Positions 35,405 to 45,491 of a stretch of DNA of 64,000 nt are shown piece by piece. Origin of the DNA: Paenibacillus aestuarii (GTDB lineage: Bacteria; Bacillota; Bacilli; Paenibacillales; NBRC-103111); NCBI RefSeq assembly GCF_027789125.1, contig NZ_JAQFVF010000080.1, positions 1 through 64,000 of the forward strand. The letters are read 5' to 3'. Under the pieces are notes generated by a model. That model saw only the letters and a program-made list of their open reading frames with translations. It did no database searches and had not been told where the DNA came from. The translations under genes and the position numbers were made by a program. The first letter of the stretch is position 1, and each line of letters opens with the position of its first letter.

Positions 35405-36385
35405 ATGGATTATGTGAAACTTGGAAATACAGGCTTGGATGTATCACGGATTTGTCTTGGCTGTATGAGCTTTGGTGTCGCAGAGCGGTGGCATCATCCT
35501 TGGATACTTAATGAAGAGCGCAGTCGTCCAATTATCAAACAAGCCCTCGAATTAGGTGTTAACTTTTTCGATACGGCCAATGTTTATGCAGACGGAACCA
35601 GTGAGGAAATTATCGGGCGTGCTCTAAAGGATTATGCGAACCGAGATGAAATTGTCATCGCGTCGAAAGTTCATTTTCGTATGCATCAAGGTCCAAATGG
35701 TGCAGGTCTTTCCCGAAAAGCAATCATGAGTGAGATTGATAAGAGCCTTATGAGATTGGGAACCAATTATGTTGACCTTTATCAAATCCATCGCTGGGAC
35801 TACAATACCCCCATTGAAGAAACTATGGAAGCATTACACGATGTTGTGAAAGCGGGTAAGGCAAGATATATTGGTGCATCTGCTATGTACGCCTGGCAGT
35901 TTCTGAAGGCTCTTCATGTAGCTGAGAAAAATGGTTGGACTCGATTTGTGTCCATGCAGAATCATTTAAATCTTATCTATCGTGAAGAGGAAAGAGAGAT
36001 GCTGCCGCTTTGCAAATCAGAAAAAATCGGTGTAATCCCATATAGCCCGCTTGCATCAGGGAGACTGGCACGTGATTGGTCGGAAACAACGCTTCGTTCC
36101 GAAACCGATCAGATGCAAAAAATTAAATACGATGCGACAGCAGCTCAGGATCGATTGGTCGTAGAGCGAGTTACAGCCATCGCAGAAAAATATGGCGTTC
36201 CCCGCATTCATATAGCGCTTGCTTGGTTGCTTCAAAAAGAACCCGTTTCAGCTCCTATTATCGGTGCTACAAAAGTGTCACAGCTCGAAGAAGCCGTAGC
36301 TGCTCTATCAATTACGTTAACACCCGAAGACATTGCTTCATTAGAAGAGCCGTATGTTCCCCACCCTGTTGTTGGTGCGGTTTAG
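35405..36385 (+). CDS. Aldo/keto reductase
   Basis: NADPH-dependent aldo/keto reductase of 326 residues (AKR TIM barrel). The catalytic tetrad is visible as Asp in NFFDTANVY, Tyr in the same motif, Lys in VIASKVHF and His in LYQIHRWD. NADPH-binding residues lie in PLASGRLARDW and IIGATKVSQLEEAV. The start at 35405 follows AAAGGAG. It leads a plus-strand set with an MFS exporter and a second aldo/keto reductase, next to an AraC regulator, which points to aldehyde or ketone detoxification. Confidence 0.9.
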   Translation: MDYVKLGNTGLDVSRICLGCMSFGVAERWHHPWILNEERSRPIIKQALELGVNFFDTANVYADGTSEEIIGRALKDYANRDEIVIASKVHFRMHQGPNGAGLSRKAIMSEIDKSLMRLGTNYVDLYQIHRWDYNTPIEETMEALHDVVKAGKARYIGASAMYAWQFLKALHVAEKNGWTRFVSMQNHLNLIYREEEREMLPLCKSEKIGVIPYSPLASGRLARDWSETTLRSETDQMQKIKYDATAAQDRLVVERVTAIAEKYGVPRIHIALAWLLQKEPVSAPIIGATKVSQLEEAVAALSITLTPEDIASLEEPYVPHPVVGAV

Positions 36386-36431
36386 ATCATCATTCATGAA
36401 TTTCATCAAGAATACAAAGGAGGATTAGAAG

Positions 36432-37664
36432 CTGTATACACGATTAACAAAATTATTTGCGATCAAAGGATACAAGTTATTCGTCATTTGTATGCTGCTG
36501 CTCGGCACTGGGGTATCGATCACTATGCCCTATTTATCCTTGTATTTTACAGAAGATATTGGCATGAGTGCGGGAGCATTTGGCGTTTTCATGACAGTGA
36601 GTTCATTAAGTGGCGTGGTGGTGAACTCGCTCATTGCTAGACGTTCGGATCGCGGGTTGGACCGAAAATGGATCATCATGTTTGCCATAATTTCATCTGC
36701 TTTGGGATATGCCTCGTATTTAGTGTTTCATAACTACTTTATTCTTTTGATTGTTGTCAGTTTATTTAGTGGATTAGGGGCTCCTATCATGCCGCAAATC
36801 TTTGCCTATGCACAGGAATCTGCAAATGCAAGCCATTCCGATGATAAAACGTTTGCCATGTCCACACTGCGCTCCCTTTTTTCTCTCGGTTTTTTAATCG
36901 GACCATTAGCAGGGACATTGTTTTTATCATGGATGGGTTACAAGGGGCTCTTTCTAGGGACAACCAGCATTTATCTAATCATTGCCTCTCTCGTATTCCT
37001 GTTTCTGAAAAAACATGCAGTCGAAAAGAGTACCGGAAAGAGAAAGAGCATAGCTACCGCTTCGCTCAAAAACAGGCAGATCTGGCTGCCGTTTATCGCC
37101 TTTATTTTTCTGTTCGCGGTCATTGCCATTAACTCACTCAATACACCGCTTTTTATTATGAATGAGCTTCATGGTACACATACGGATGTCGGACTCGTGG
37201 TCAGTGTTTGCGCTGGTCTGGAAATTCCCATTATGCTTGTGCTCGGTGCCCTGGGAAGAAAAATATCAAACCATACCCTGATGATGACCGCCTGCGTTAT
37301 CGCTATTATCTACTACATTATGATAAGTGTTTCGACCCAATCATGGCAGTTGATTGCAGCTCAGCTTTTGCAGGCATCGTTTATAGCTATGGTTCTTGGA
37401 AATGGACTAAGTTATTTCATGAATTTGCTACCGAATTCACCGGGGCTGTCCACAACTATTTATTCCAACGGGTCTATTATTGGAAGGTTAGTGGGAAATT
37501 TGGGCGGGGGTGTCATAGCTCAGTTTGCAGGGTTTCGTCATGTTTATTGGGTATGTCTGGCCCTTGTGATATTCTCGCTGTTTATCTTATGGAGAACGAG
37601 GTTAGGTGCGGAAATCGGAGTACAAACAGGACAAACGCAGTCTGAGTCCGGTAGTCTGCAATAG
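36432..37664 (+). CDS. MFS sugar-efflux-type transporter with CTG start
   Basis: Major facilitator of about 410 residues resembling SetA/SetB-type sugar exporters: LFAIKGYKLFVICMLLLGTG begins helix 1, then SLYFTEDIGMSAGAFG and ARRSDRGLDRKWIIM (motif A). The first ATG (36492) would remove half of helix 1. In frame 20 codons earlier there is a CTG at 36432 with AAGGAGG exactly 8 nt upstream, and the added residues (YTRLTKLFAIKGYKLF) look like the family N-terminus. No ATG, GTG or TTG is available in that stretch, so a CTG start is the best reading. Confidence 0.8.
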   Translation: MYTRLTKLFAIKGYKLFVICMLLLGTGVSITMPYLSLYFTEDIGMSAGAFGVFMTVSSLSGVVVNSLIARRSDRGLDRKWIIMFAIISSALGYASYLVFHNYFILLIVVSLFSGLGAPIMPQIFAYAQESANASHSDDKTFAMSTLRSLFSLGFLIGPLAGTLFLSWMGYKGLFLGTTSIYLIIASLVFLFLKKHAVEKSTGKRKSIATASLKNRQIWLPFIAFIFLFAVIAINSLNTPLFIMNELHGTHTDVGLVVSVCAGLEIPIMLVLGALGRKISNHTLMMTACVIAIIYYIMISVSTQSWQLIAAQLLQASFIAMVLGNGLSYFMNLLPNSPGLSTTIYSNGSIIGRLVGNLGGGVIAQFAGFRHVYWVCLALVIFSLFILWRTRLGAEIGVQTGQTQSESGSLQ

Positions 37665-37743
37665 AGAATCATGAGTGAATCTCTGAACCTTAATTTCCCG
37701 ATACACGCGGAATAAGTTTGAATCAGTCAACAAATAAATATAA

Positions 37744-38613
<870 letters not shown>

Positions 38614-38632
38614 CAAGAATTAAGATATGGAG

Positions 38633-38659
38633 CAGGGAGCTTAGGCAATCTGCTCCCTG
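38633..38659 (+). terminator. Hairpin after the aldo/keto reductase gene
   Basis: Stem CAGGGAGC/GCTCCCTG with an 11-nt loop, 20 nt after the stop codon. It has no clear T-run, so the call is moderate. Confidence 0.5.
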
Positions 38660-38757
38660 TAAACTGAAGTTTAATATTTTCTATTCACCATGAACGTTTG
38701 CTCCTATATACCAATAAATCCATATCCGTCGTGATCTTTACCAGGTGCAAGATTACT

Positions 38758-39690
38758 CTAGAAGTCATTTCGAGGATTTCGCCAAGAATATTGCGGCTGA
38801 TAGCCCAGCTTTTCATGTAGCTTTCGGCATGTAATCAAGCCTTCTGTCCCTTTCAAATCAGCTGCCATCACTTTCAGATCTGGCCAGTGGCGTTCGACGA
38901 CCGTTTTTGTATCCTCCCAGTGCCTACTGTCTGTGTGCAGGTAGAATACTTCAAACAAATCGAGATTCGTAGCTTCCAATGCCAGTAGGAACGCCTGCGC
39001 CGCATCGCGCGGATCAATATACTGATGTGTCGTGCCGATCGGTCCGCCGACGTGATTCGGGCGTGATTCAGGTGTTATCTTATATTTATACATATGACGC
39101 TGGGACGGGTAATCAACACCATTAAGGCGGAAGGCAACGGTTCGGATGCCGTACGCCAATCCGAATGCCTTCAAAGTTTCCTCGTTGATCATCTTGGAAA
39201 GGCTGTAAGAATCCTCAGGCCGAAGGGGATGCTCTTCGTCAATTGGCAGATAATCGACTTGGAAAGGTTTATTGCTAATACGGAAACCCAATCCCAGCAC
39301 ATAATACGAGGACGCAGCAACCACGGTCTTCACATTAAATCTTCGAGCCGCATCCATTAAATAATAGGTACCCATCGTGTTTACCCGCATCGTCTCATCT
39401 TCCGGCATACGCTGAATTCTTGCACGTCCGGGCTGCAATGTCGTATCATGCGTAATGGCTCCAAGATGGATAATTGCTTCCGCATCAGACAGGTGAATCG
39501 CGCGCATATTATCCTCGAGTGAGGTTAAGTCTCCTTTGACAAACTGTACTTCTTTCGGAAAAGTTTCGGAGTCGGGCGAAGTCACGTCATACGCCGTCAC
39601 CTGATAATTACGCTCCAGCAAGTAATCGACCGTATAACGGGCCAATCGTCCGGCCCCTCCGGTTACCAATACTTTTTTATTTGTGATCAT
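38758..39690 (-). CDS. NAD-dependent epimerase/dehydratase family protein
   Basis: Extended short-chain dehydrogenase of 310 residues. NAD motif GGAGRLARYTVDYL, Asp in YDVTSPDS that selects NAD, GDLTSLED, and the active-site pair Tyr/Lys in DSYSLSKMINEE. Substrate-side wording (AEAIIHLGAIT, RPNHVGGPIGTTHQYIDPRD) resembles uronate dehydrogenases and NDP-sugar epimerases. No UDP-binding signature was seen, so a free sugar or sugar acid is likely. It ends the operon that starts with the importer at 45.3 kb. Confidence 0.82.
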   Translation of the reverse strand: MITNKKVLVTGGAGRLARYTVDYLLERNYQVTAYDVTSPDSETFPKEVQFVKGDLTSLEDNMRAIHLSDAEAIIHLGAITHDTTLQPGRARIQRMPEDETMRVNTMGTYYLMDAARRFNVKTVVAASSYYVLGLGFRISNKPFQVDYLPIDEEHPLRPEDSYSLSKMINEETLKAFGLAYGIRTVAFRLNGVDYPSQRHMYKYKITPESRPNHVGGPIGTTHQYIDPRDAAQAFLLALEATNLDLFEVFYLHTDSRHWEDTKTVVERHWPDLKVMAADLKGTEGLITCRKLHEKLGYQPQYSWRNPRNDF

Positions 39691-39725
39691 CAGTTAAAGC
39701 ACCTTCTCTCTTTATTTGACTATTG

Positions 39726-40616
39726 TCAAATGCGTGACACGGTTCGAAAGTTACTATATCCCAATTGCTCTAAATAACGCTTGCTTGTTTGAATCGCTTC
39801 AAGCTGCGGCATCATCGGATGACCTTTCCGTGTTGAGCTCCATTGATTGCCATCAAGCTCAACCAACGCATTATGACCGTAATCTCGTTCCTCCAAATAT
39901 TCGAGGATGCCTCGGATATCAACAACCCCCATACCAAGCGGCGTATACCCTAAAAATCCGGTTTTATCGATTTCCCGCTCCTGGGCATCCCGTTCGATTG
40001 GGCCTCCGATATAATCCTTAATATGAATCATGCGGATCAGCTCAAAGTACTCCTTTACAAACTGAAACGGGTCTGAGCCTCCCTTGGCAATTTGGCCGAG
40101 ATCCGGAGCGAATTTGACAACGCTCGAATCAACCGAGTTCATGACCCAGTGAATTTCATCTTCCGTTTCAACAGGCGTTCCAGTATGTGGATGGAAACAG
40201 CAAAGAAGATTTTGCTCCGTAATCCGCTTGGCTAGCTCATTTAAGGTCGTAATAATATTGGGTAAATGTTCCGAAATGGCAAAGCCACTGCGCTGCAGCA
40301 TCATACCTCCGACGACCACCACAGAACCGTTGAATTTCTTGTACGATTCGACCCAATCCATGACCTGCTGTATACCTTCTTCGCGCTTGCCTGGGTCTAC
40401 AATATCCAAATGGCAATACAAAGAAGTCAAGTGCAGCTCGTTACGCTGAAAGACCTCACGCAGATTGCGCCCGCTATTCTCCCATTCCTCTAGCACCCAA
40501 CCAAACGTTTCCGTCCCCCAATAGCCGCAGGAGCCTATGGCTGCTACAGCTTGATCTACTTCTTTATTATCCCAAGTTATGGCTGTATGCCCGATTCGAA
40601 TGTTACGCTTGGTCAT
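39726..40616 (-). CDS. Sugar phosphate isomerase/epimerase-like TIM barrel
   Basis: TIM barrel of 296 residues, IolE/inosose dehydratase-like in outline: IGHTAITWDNKEVDQAV, LYCHLDI, CCFHPHTGTPVETEDEI, VKFAPDLGQIAKGG and MIHIKDY. Candidate metal ligands are the Glu of ETEDEI, the Asp of APDLGQ, the His of HIKD and a late Glu of VELDGNQ. It overlaps the upstream gene by ATGA (4 nt). It sits between another TIM barrel and an SDR enzyme, so it may dehydrate or isomerise a keto-sugar made by the SDR. Confidence 0.85.
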   Translation of the reverse strand: MTKRNIRIGHTAITWDNKEVDQAVAAIGSCGYWGTETFGWVLEEWENSGRNLREVFQRNELHLTSLYCHLDIVDPGKREEGIQQVMDWVESYKKFNGSVVVVGGMMLQRSGFAISEHLPNIITTLNELAKRITEQNLLCCFHPHTGTPVETEDEIHWVMNSVDSSVVKFAPDLGQIAKGGSDPFQFVKEYFELIRMIHIKDYIGGPIERDAQEREIDKTGFLGYTPLGMGVVDIRGILEYLEERDYGHNALVELDGNQWSSTRKGHPMMPQLEAIQTSKRYLEQLGYSNFRTVSRI

Positions 40617-41563
40617 AAGCTATTCTCCGCCTCCTTCACCTTCGCTTCCAGCAAATCTTTCATATACTGAATGCCTTTCTCAAAATATTCGTATTCCTGT
40701 TCAAGACGGTTACGGTTAGGGTCCCACGCCATCCAGCCTGGCTCGATCAATAAGTGCAAGCCTTTGGCACAAGGACTATGCCTCACAAGCAGATCGATGG
40801 TTCGTGATAAATTGACATGGCCTTCACCGAGAGTGCAACCCTGCGCAGTCATCGGAATGTATCCACGCAAAGGCATATCCACAATGGCCATGTCCTTGAT
40901 ATGGGTTGTAAATGTGTAAGGCGCCAATGCTTCAATATCATCATGCGGATCACAAAACACCGTAAACCCATTGGCCGTATCAAGAGCAGCTCCGACATTT
41001 GCCAAGTCCGTAGTATCGAACAGATACACCAGCTCACGCCCGGTAAAATCGCAATGATTTTCAACCGCCAATGCCATACCTGCGTCTGCGGTGATTTTTC
41101 CAGCCTCACGCAAAGAGGGAACAAGGGAATCCAAGTGCTCGCGAACGCTAAAGCTCTTATTGAAGCGACTTGTCTTAACATTCAGCCGACCGTATCCGGT
41201 TCGCACAACAGGCATCCCAAAAAGGCTGGCATTTTGGATCGCTTTCAAGAAACGAGACTTCTCCTCGGCATCCGCATAAGGACCGCTTACGCCGAACGCA
41301 CCTGGGACCGTAAGCTCCAGTTCAATCCCGAGCGAATCAGTAAGCGCCTTGAGTTCGAGCAGTTTGTTTGTGTCTTCCGAAAGAAATCCAAATCCAATCT
41401 GGTGCACCGTACACCCCATAGCAGCCAGCCGGCGGATCTGCCATTCCGTGATGTCGCCTTTAGACATCCCTGCTGGTGCTGGATAGAAACTGCCTTGCAC
41501 ACCGATTTTCATGGAGCGAAGATTGGAGCACACATTACGGTCCATTGTTTGCGAATCAGCCAT
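40613..41563 (-). CDS. Sugar phosphate isomerase/epimerase-like TIM barrel
   Basis: TIM barrel of about 316 residues, distant from its neighbour at 39726. Motifs: MKIGVQGSFYPAPAGM, ELELTVPGAFGVSGPYAD, MALAVENHCDFTGRELV, GAALDTANGF, FTTHIKDMA and LHLLIEPGWMAWD. Glu, Asp, His and Glu ligands are in the expected order. The start is uncertain: the ATG at 41563 is used, and an ATG at the MKIGVQ motif is also possible. It follows the solute-binding protein gene after a hairpin. Confidence 0.78.
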   Translation of the reverse strand: MADSQTMDRNVCSNLRSMKIGVQGSFYPAPAGMSKGDITEWQIRRLAAMGCTVHQIGFGFLSEDTNKLLELKALTDSLGIELELTVPGAFGVSGPYADAEEKSRFLKAIQNASLFGMPVVRTGYGRLNVKTSRFNKSFSVREHLDSLVPSLREAGKITADAGMALAVENHCDFTGRELVYLFDTTDLANVGAALDTANGFTVFCDPHDDIEALAPYTFTTHIKDMAIVDMPLRGYIPMTAQGCTLGEGHVNLSRTIDLLVRHSPCAKGLHLLIEPGWMAWDPNRNRLEQEYEYFEKGIQYMKDLLEAKVKEAENSL

Positions 41564-41615
41564 TCCTTTCGCATCCTTTCTAAATGAAATCACAACAAAT
41601 AGTTATTGCATAAGA

Positions 41616-41643
41616 GCAGGGTAAACCTGTAAGTTCACCCTGC
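41616..41643 (-). terminator. Hairpin after the solute-binding protein gene (attenuator or mRNA stabiliser)
   Basis: Stem GCAGGGTAAAC/GTTCACCCTGC with one mismatch, starting 16 nt after the lipoprotein stop codon. No T-run follows on the minus strand. Such hairpins between a binding-protein gene and the rest of an operon usually lower downstream expression or protect the mRNA. Confidence 0.55.
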
Positions 41644-41659
41644 AGCCGCATACCATATT

Positions 41660-43321
41660 TTATTTCTTGGAACTCTTCCATTTCGCATCGTATTCCTTTT
41701 GCATGATGGAAACGTACTCTTCAACGCCCATTTGTTTCAACTCTGCCTGGAATTTATCCCAATCGGTCTCAATATTCATGTTACCAACGATAAAATCAGC
41801 TGTAGCCGCATCGACCCGTTTCTTAATTTCCGTTTGCAATTCGTTATGTCTTTTTGAAGTATCCGGATCAAAAAAGAACTTCGGTACGGAGACCTTCGGT
41901 GCATATTTGTCATACATTTTTGCTGCGTCGAACAGTACAGTTTCTAAATCATAACCGGACTTCAGAGCTTCTCTTGCGTCGGAACCGAAAGGCGGCCAAC
42001 CCCCGTTAGCACCTGACCAGTGTGCATTTTGCGGCTGCCCCCACAAATCTTTGCCGATCAGTTTGAATTTAGCCGGTTCACCATTAGCTGCAATTGTATC
42101 CTTAGGCACCTCCCAGTTTACTCCAGGCACGCCATAGCGACCTCTCAAATAAGCCTCATTAGAATACAGAAAATCGATCAACTTCATGACCGCTTCTGGG
42201 TGCTTGCTCTTGGCCGGAATGACGAACCTGTATCCACCGACCATGCCATACTCGTTGTAATAGGAAGTTTGAAAACCGTTTGGCCCCTTTAAAGGAGGTA
42301 CGATTTCATAATTAAACTTAGTGGAATCATTTGCTGCAAACGCATGCGGGCCTCCATTACCGACCGCACCGACAGTATTCCCGTTATTTAACTCTACTAA
42401 CTGTCTTAGCTGAGGTTCATCGTTTGTAAACGATGACTGGTCAATCAGCCCTTCTTTGTAAAGCTTGTTCAGGTATCTTAATCCTTCTCTCCATTCCGGA
42501 GTGGTATATGCGGCAACAACTTTATCATCTTTTACATAAAGTTCATTGCTGTCATGGTAAGTAAACGCATTCATAATAAACTGGTGTACATTCGAAAACC
42601 AGCTCTTTGGTGAGCCTACCAACCCGATTTCGTCCTTCTTGCCGTTGCCGTTTGGATCCTTTTCTTTAACCGCCTTTAAATATTGATACAGCTCGTCCGT
42701 CGTTGTCGGCACGGACATGTTCAAAGTTTTAAGAAAGTTTTTGTTCACCCAGAACCGCATCGCACGGTCGCAATTATAGCAGACACCTACTTCAGGTACT
42801 CCATATATATTTCCGTCAGGTGCTGTCGAGGCCTGTTTAATAGAAGGGTACTCGCTATACATTTTTTTCAGATTTGATCCCTGTTTCTCAATTAAATCCT
42901 TGATATTTAACAGAAGTCCTTGAGAGCCGTATGTTGCCACCATGGAGTTGTCAAGGCTAAAGTTACCCATAACCAGATCACCAAGATCTCCTCCGGATGA
43001 AAGCTCCAAATTCAGTTTTGTTTTGGCATCAGCTGCAGGATAAAGATTCCAGTTAATATGAATATTAGTCTGGTCCTCTATCCAGGTCGTAAACTCATTC
43101 TTTCCATAATCCCATGACAACACGTAGGGACTTGAAGGCACCGTTACGGTGATGTTAATCTTCTCCTTAGAAATCGGCAATTGACCAGCCGCAGACAGAC
43201 TTGCCGATTCCTTAGATTCCCTCTTTCCAGGATTACCCGCATTTTCGGAGCTGCAAGCACTTAAGAGCATAGAAGCGGATAGCATCGGAACCAAAATTCT
43301 GGTTAACACCCTTCTCTTCAT
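41660..43321 (-). CDS. ABC transporter solute-binding lipoprotein
   Basis: Solute-binding lipoprotein of about 553 residues, LipO/YtcQ-like. Signal peptide with lipobox LSAC (lipid Cys23), then a Lys/Glu/Ser linker. Body motifs: SPYVLSWDYGKNEFTTWIED, GNIYGVPEVGVCYNCDRAM, DPNGNGKKDEIGLVG and an end QKEYDAKWKSSKK. The DPNGNGKKDE segment is a calcium-loop-like motif shared with the protein at 60647. The start at 43321 has GGGAG 7 nt upstream. It belongs with the permeases at 43405 and 44318. Confidence 0.88.
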   Translation of the reverse strand: MKRRVLTRILVPMLSASMLLSACSSENAGNPGKRESKESASLSAAGQLPISKEKINITVTVPSSPYVLSWDYGKNEFTTWIEDQTNIHINWNLYPAADAKTKLNLELSSGGDLGDLVMGNFSLDNSMVATYGSQGLLLNIKDLIEKQGSNLKKMYSEYPSIKQASTAPDGNIYGVPEVGVCYNCDRAMRFWVNKNFLKTLNMSVPTTTDELYQYLKAVKEKDPNGNGKKDEIGLVGSPKSWFSNVHQFIMNAFTYHDSNELYVKDDKVVAAYTTPEWREGLRYLNKLYKEGLIDQSSFTNDEPQLRQLVELNNGNTVGAVGNGGPHAFAANDSTKFNYEIVPPLKGPNGFQTSYYNEYGMVGGYRFVIPAKSKHPEAVMKLIDFLYSNEAYLRGRYGVPGVNWEVPKDTIAANGEPAKFKLIGKDLWGQPQNAHWSGANGGWPPFGSDAREALKSGYDLETVLFDAAKMYDKYAPKVSVPKFFFDPDTSKRHNELQTEIKKRVDAATADFIVGNMNIETDWDKFQAELKQMGVEEYVSIMQKEYDAKWKSSKK

Positions 43322-43404
43322 ATCCATTCTCCCTTCAGTTATTTGTTGCTTTATACAATGAAACCGGCCTTTATTTAGGGTTGGAATAAGCCGATTTATT
43401 GCCT

Positions 43405-44301
43405 CTAACCTTTGATGGACCCGATCATGACACCTTTAACAAAGTGCTTTTGAACGAACGGATAAACGAGCCAGACCGGCAAGCTTGCCACAATGATGAT
43501 GGAGTATTTGAGCAAATCGGCCAAGCCTTGTTTTCTCGTCATCGTTTCCGTATCCGTAATACTGGTCGGATCAATTTCACTCTGAATAAGGATATCTCTT
43601 AGTACAATTTGTAAAGGGAACAAATCCTTATTCTTTAAGTAAATGAAAGCATTAAAGTAAGCATTCCAATGCGATACTCCATAAAACAACACCATAACTG
43701 CAATGATTGCTTTCGAGAGCGGTAGTACGATGCTCCATAAAAATCTTATGTGTGAGCATCCGTCCATTGCTGCAGCTTCATAAAGCTCTTGGCTGATGGT
43801 GGACTGGAAGAAAGTACGCGCGATAATCATATTCCAAACGGCAAGTGCGCCGGGGAGCAGCATCGCCCATCTCGTATCAATCATCCCCAGTGATTTCATC
43901 AGTAGATAGTTGGGAATCAACCCGCCGTGAAAGAGCATGGTAAACGCGAACAGGTACATAATCAGGTTGCGGCCAACCATCGTTTTACGTGAAAGCGGGT
44001 AGGCGGCGAGGATCGTCAACAACACATTGATAGTAGTACCAACAGCCGTGTAAAATACCGTATTACCATAGGCCGGCATGATCCGCGAATCTTTAAAAAC
44101 GGCGATATAACCTTCCCAAGAAAAGTTGACCGGCCATAAGAATACTTTCCCGGATATAATGGCAAGCTTGTCGCTAAACGAAGCGCTGATTACATAAACA
44201 AGCGGATAAAGAACCAGCAGCAGCGCAATTAACAAGATCAAATCATTAATCAAATAAAATATTTTATCCGATTTCGCAAGCCTGACTTTATTAGCTCTCA
44301 T
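43405..44301 (-). CDS. ABC sugar permease, YtcP type
   Basis: Permease of 298 residues with six helices. EAA loop EAAAMDGCSHIRFLWSIVLP, mid-protein MLFHGGLIPNYLLM and end QKHFVKGVMIGSIKG, all typical of YtcP. The start at 44301 has AAGGAGG. It is separated from the LplB-type gene by 16 nt. Confidence 0.9.
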   Translation of the reverse strand: MRANKVRLAKSDKIFYLINDLILLIALLLVLYPLVYVISASFSDKLAIISGKVFLWPVNFSWEGYIAVFKDSRIMPAYGNTVFYTAVGTTINVLLTILAAYPLSRKTMVGRNLIMYLFAFTMLFHGGLIPNYLLMKSLGMIDTRWAMLLPGALAVWNMIIARTFFQSTISQELYEAAAMDGCSHIRFLWSIVLPLSKAIIAVMVLFYGVSHWNAYFNAFIYLKNKDLFPLQIVLRDILIQSEIDPTSITDTETMTRKQGLADLLKYSIIIVASLPVWLVYPFVQKHFVKGVMIGSIKG

Positions 44302-44317
44302 GCCGCTACCTCCTTAT

Positions 44318-45295
44318 TTACCACAGACTGGTATCTCCTACTTTCTTGGCTATTTGGTTGACGATTAACAGTAGGATCATATTTACTACGGAATTAAATA
44401 GTCCGATAGCAGTTGCATAAGCGTAATCCGGAGCGCTGGATGCAAGGCTAACTGAATAAACATAAGTGGATATAACTTCAGAAGAGCTGATGTTCAACGG
44501 ATTTTGCATCAAGTAAATTTTTTCAAATCCTATTCCCATAATGGTTCCGACATTTAAGATCAGAAGTGTTACAATCGTTGGCATAATGCCCGGAAGGTCA
44601 ACGTGCAAGATTCGCTGGAACCGGCTTGCTCCGTCAATCGTAGCAGCCTCATGAACCTCCTGGCTGATTCCTGACAACGCAGCAAGGTAGATGATTGTCC
44701 CCCATCCCATGCTTTGCCAAATTCCAGACCATACGTAGATGGACTTAAACCAATCAGGGTTGCCCATAAAGTTAATCGGCTCAACTCCAAATAAACCGAG
44801 CCCTATATTGACAATCCCGATACGGGGATTCAAAAACTGCAGGATCATTCCGACCATGACAACCGTAGAAATAAAGAAAGGCATATAAGTGATAAATTGA
44901 ACGGTTTGCTTGAATCTCGTTCTTAAAGTTGCATTCAGCGCTAAAGCTAAAATAATCGGAAGCGGAAATCCAGCTATTAGCTCGTATAAGCTAATCACAA
45001 TCGTATTTTTTAATACCTTAACGAATTGATAGGACATGAAAAATTTCTCAAAATGTTTCAGTCCGATCCACGGGCTGCCCCATATGCCTTCCAGGATTCT
45101 AAAATTCTTGAACGCTAGCTGTAGACCGTACATGGGAACATATTGAAAAAGGATTAGCCAGGCAACAGGCAATAAAACAATTAAATACAATTGATAATCT
45201 TGCCGCATTTGTTTTAGCAGTCTGAGTCTCTCTTTCTTCTTGGCAACTTTAGTGTTAACGGCAGCAGTATTCAATGCTGTTTGTGTATGTGCCAT
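44318..45295 (-). CDS. ABC sugar permease, LplB type
   Basis: Permease of 325 residues. YVPMYGLQLAFKNFRILEGI, FITYMPFFISTVVMVGMI and EAATIDGASRFQRILHVDLP are LplB signatures, and the end reads VNQIAKKVGDTSLW. The N-terminus is a long cytoplasmic Lys/Arg segment. The start at 45295 follows GAAAGGAG. It is the first gene of the importer operon and is preceded by a -10 with an adjoining cre box. Confidence 0.9.
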   Translation of the reverse strand: MAHTQTALNTAAVNTKVAKKKERLRLLKQMRQDYQLYLIVLLPVAWLILFQYVPMYGLQLAFKNFRILEGIWGSPWIGLKHFEKFFMSYQFVKVLKNTIVISLYELIAGFPLPIILALALNATLRTRFKQTVQFITYMPFFISTVVMVGMILQFLNPRIGIVNIGLGLFGVEPINFMGNPDWFKSIYVWSGIWQSMGWGTIIYLAALSGISQEVHEAATIDGASRFQRILHVDLPGIMPTIVTLLILNVGTIMGIGFEKIYLMQNPLNISSSEVISTYVYSVSLASSAPDYAYATAIGLFNSVVNMILLLIVNQIAKKVGDTSLW

Positions 45296-45377
45296 TTATT
45301 CATCAGCTCCTTTCATGGGTTTTGAATCGTTTTTAGGACTTCCTACTCGATCAAAAAATTGCTTTGAACTAATGCAT

Positions 45378-45400
45378 ATTATAATTGAAACCGCTTTCAA
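45378..45400 (-). promoter_or_regulatory. Promoter -10 with adjoining cre box
   Basis: The -10 TATAAT (45378-45383, minus strand) directly adjoins TTGAAACCGCTTTCAA (45385-45400), a near-perfect palindromic cre site for CcpA. A cre in the spacer would block RNA polymerase, so catabolite repression of this importer operon is expected. Confidence 0.65.
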
Positions 45401-45491
45401 TAACGCATTTATGACCAACAATCATTGGATGTGAACTGGAAATACTAATAGTTCTTGGGGGATATGCATCTTGAATTGGTTTCCCTAATTC

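Noticed and set aside
40817-41587. 256-codon plus-strand frame
   Set aside because: It is antisense to a well-supported TIM-barrel gene, with no ribosome site and no recognisable domain.
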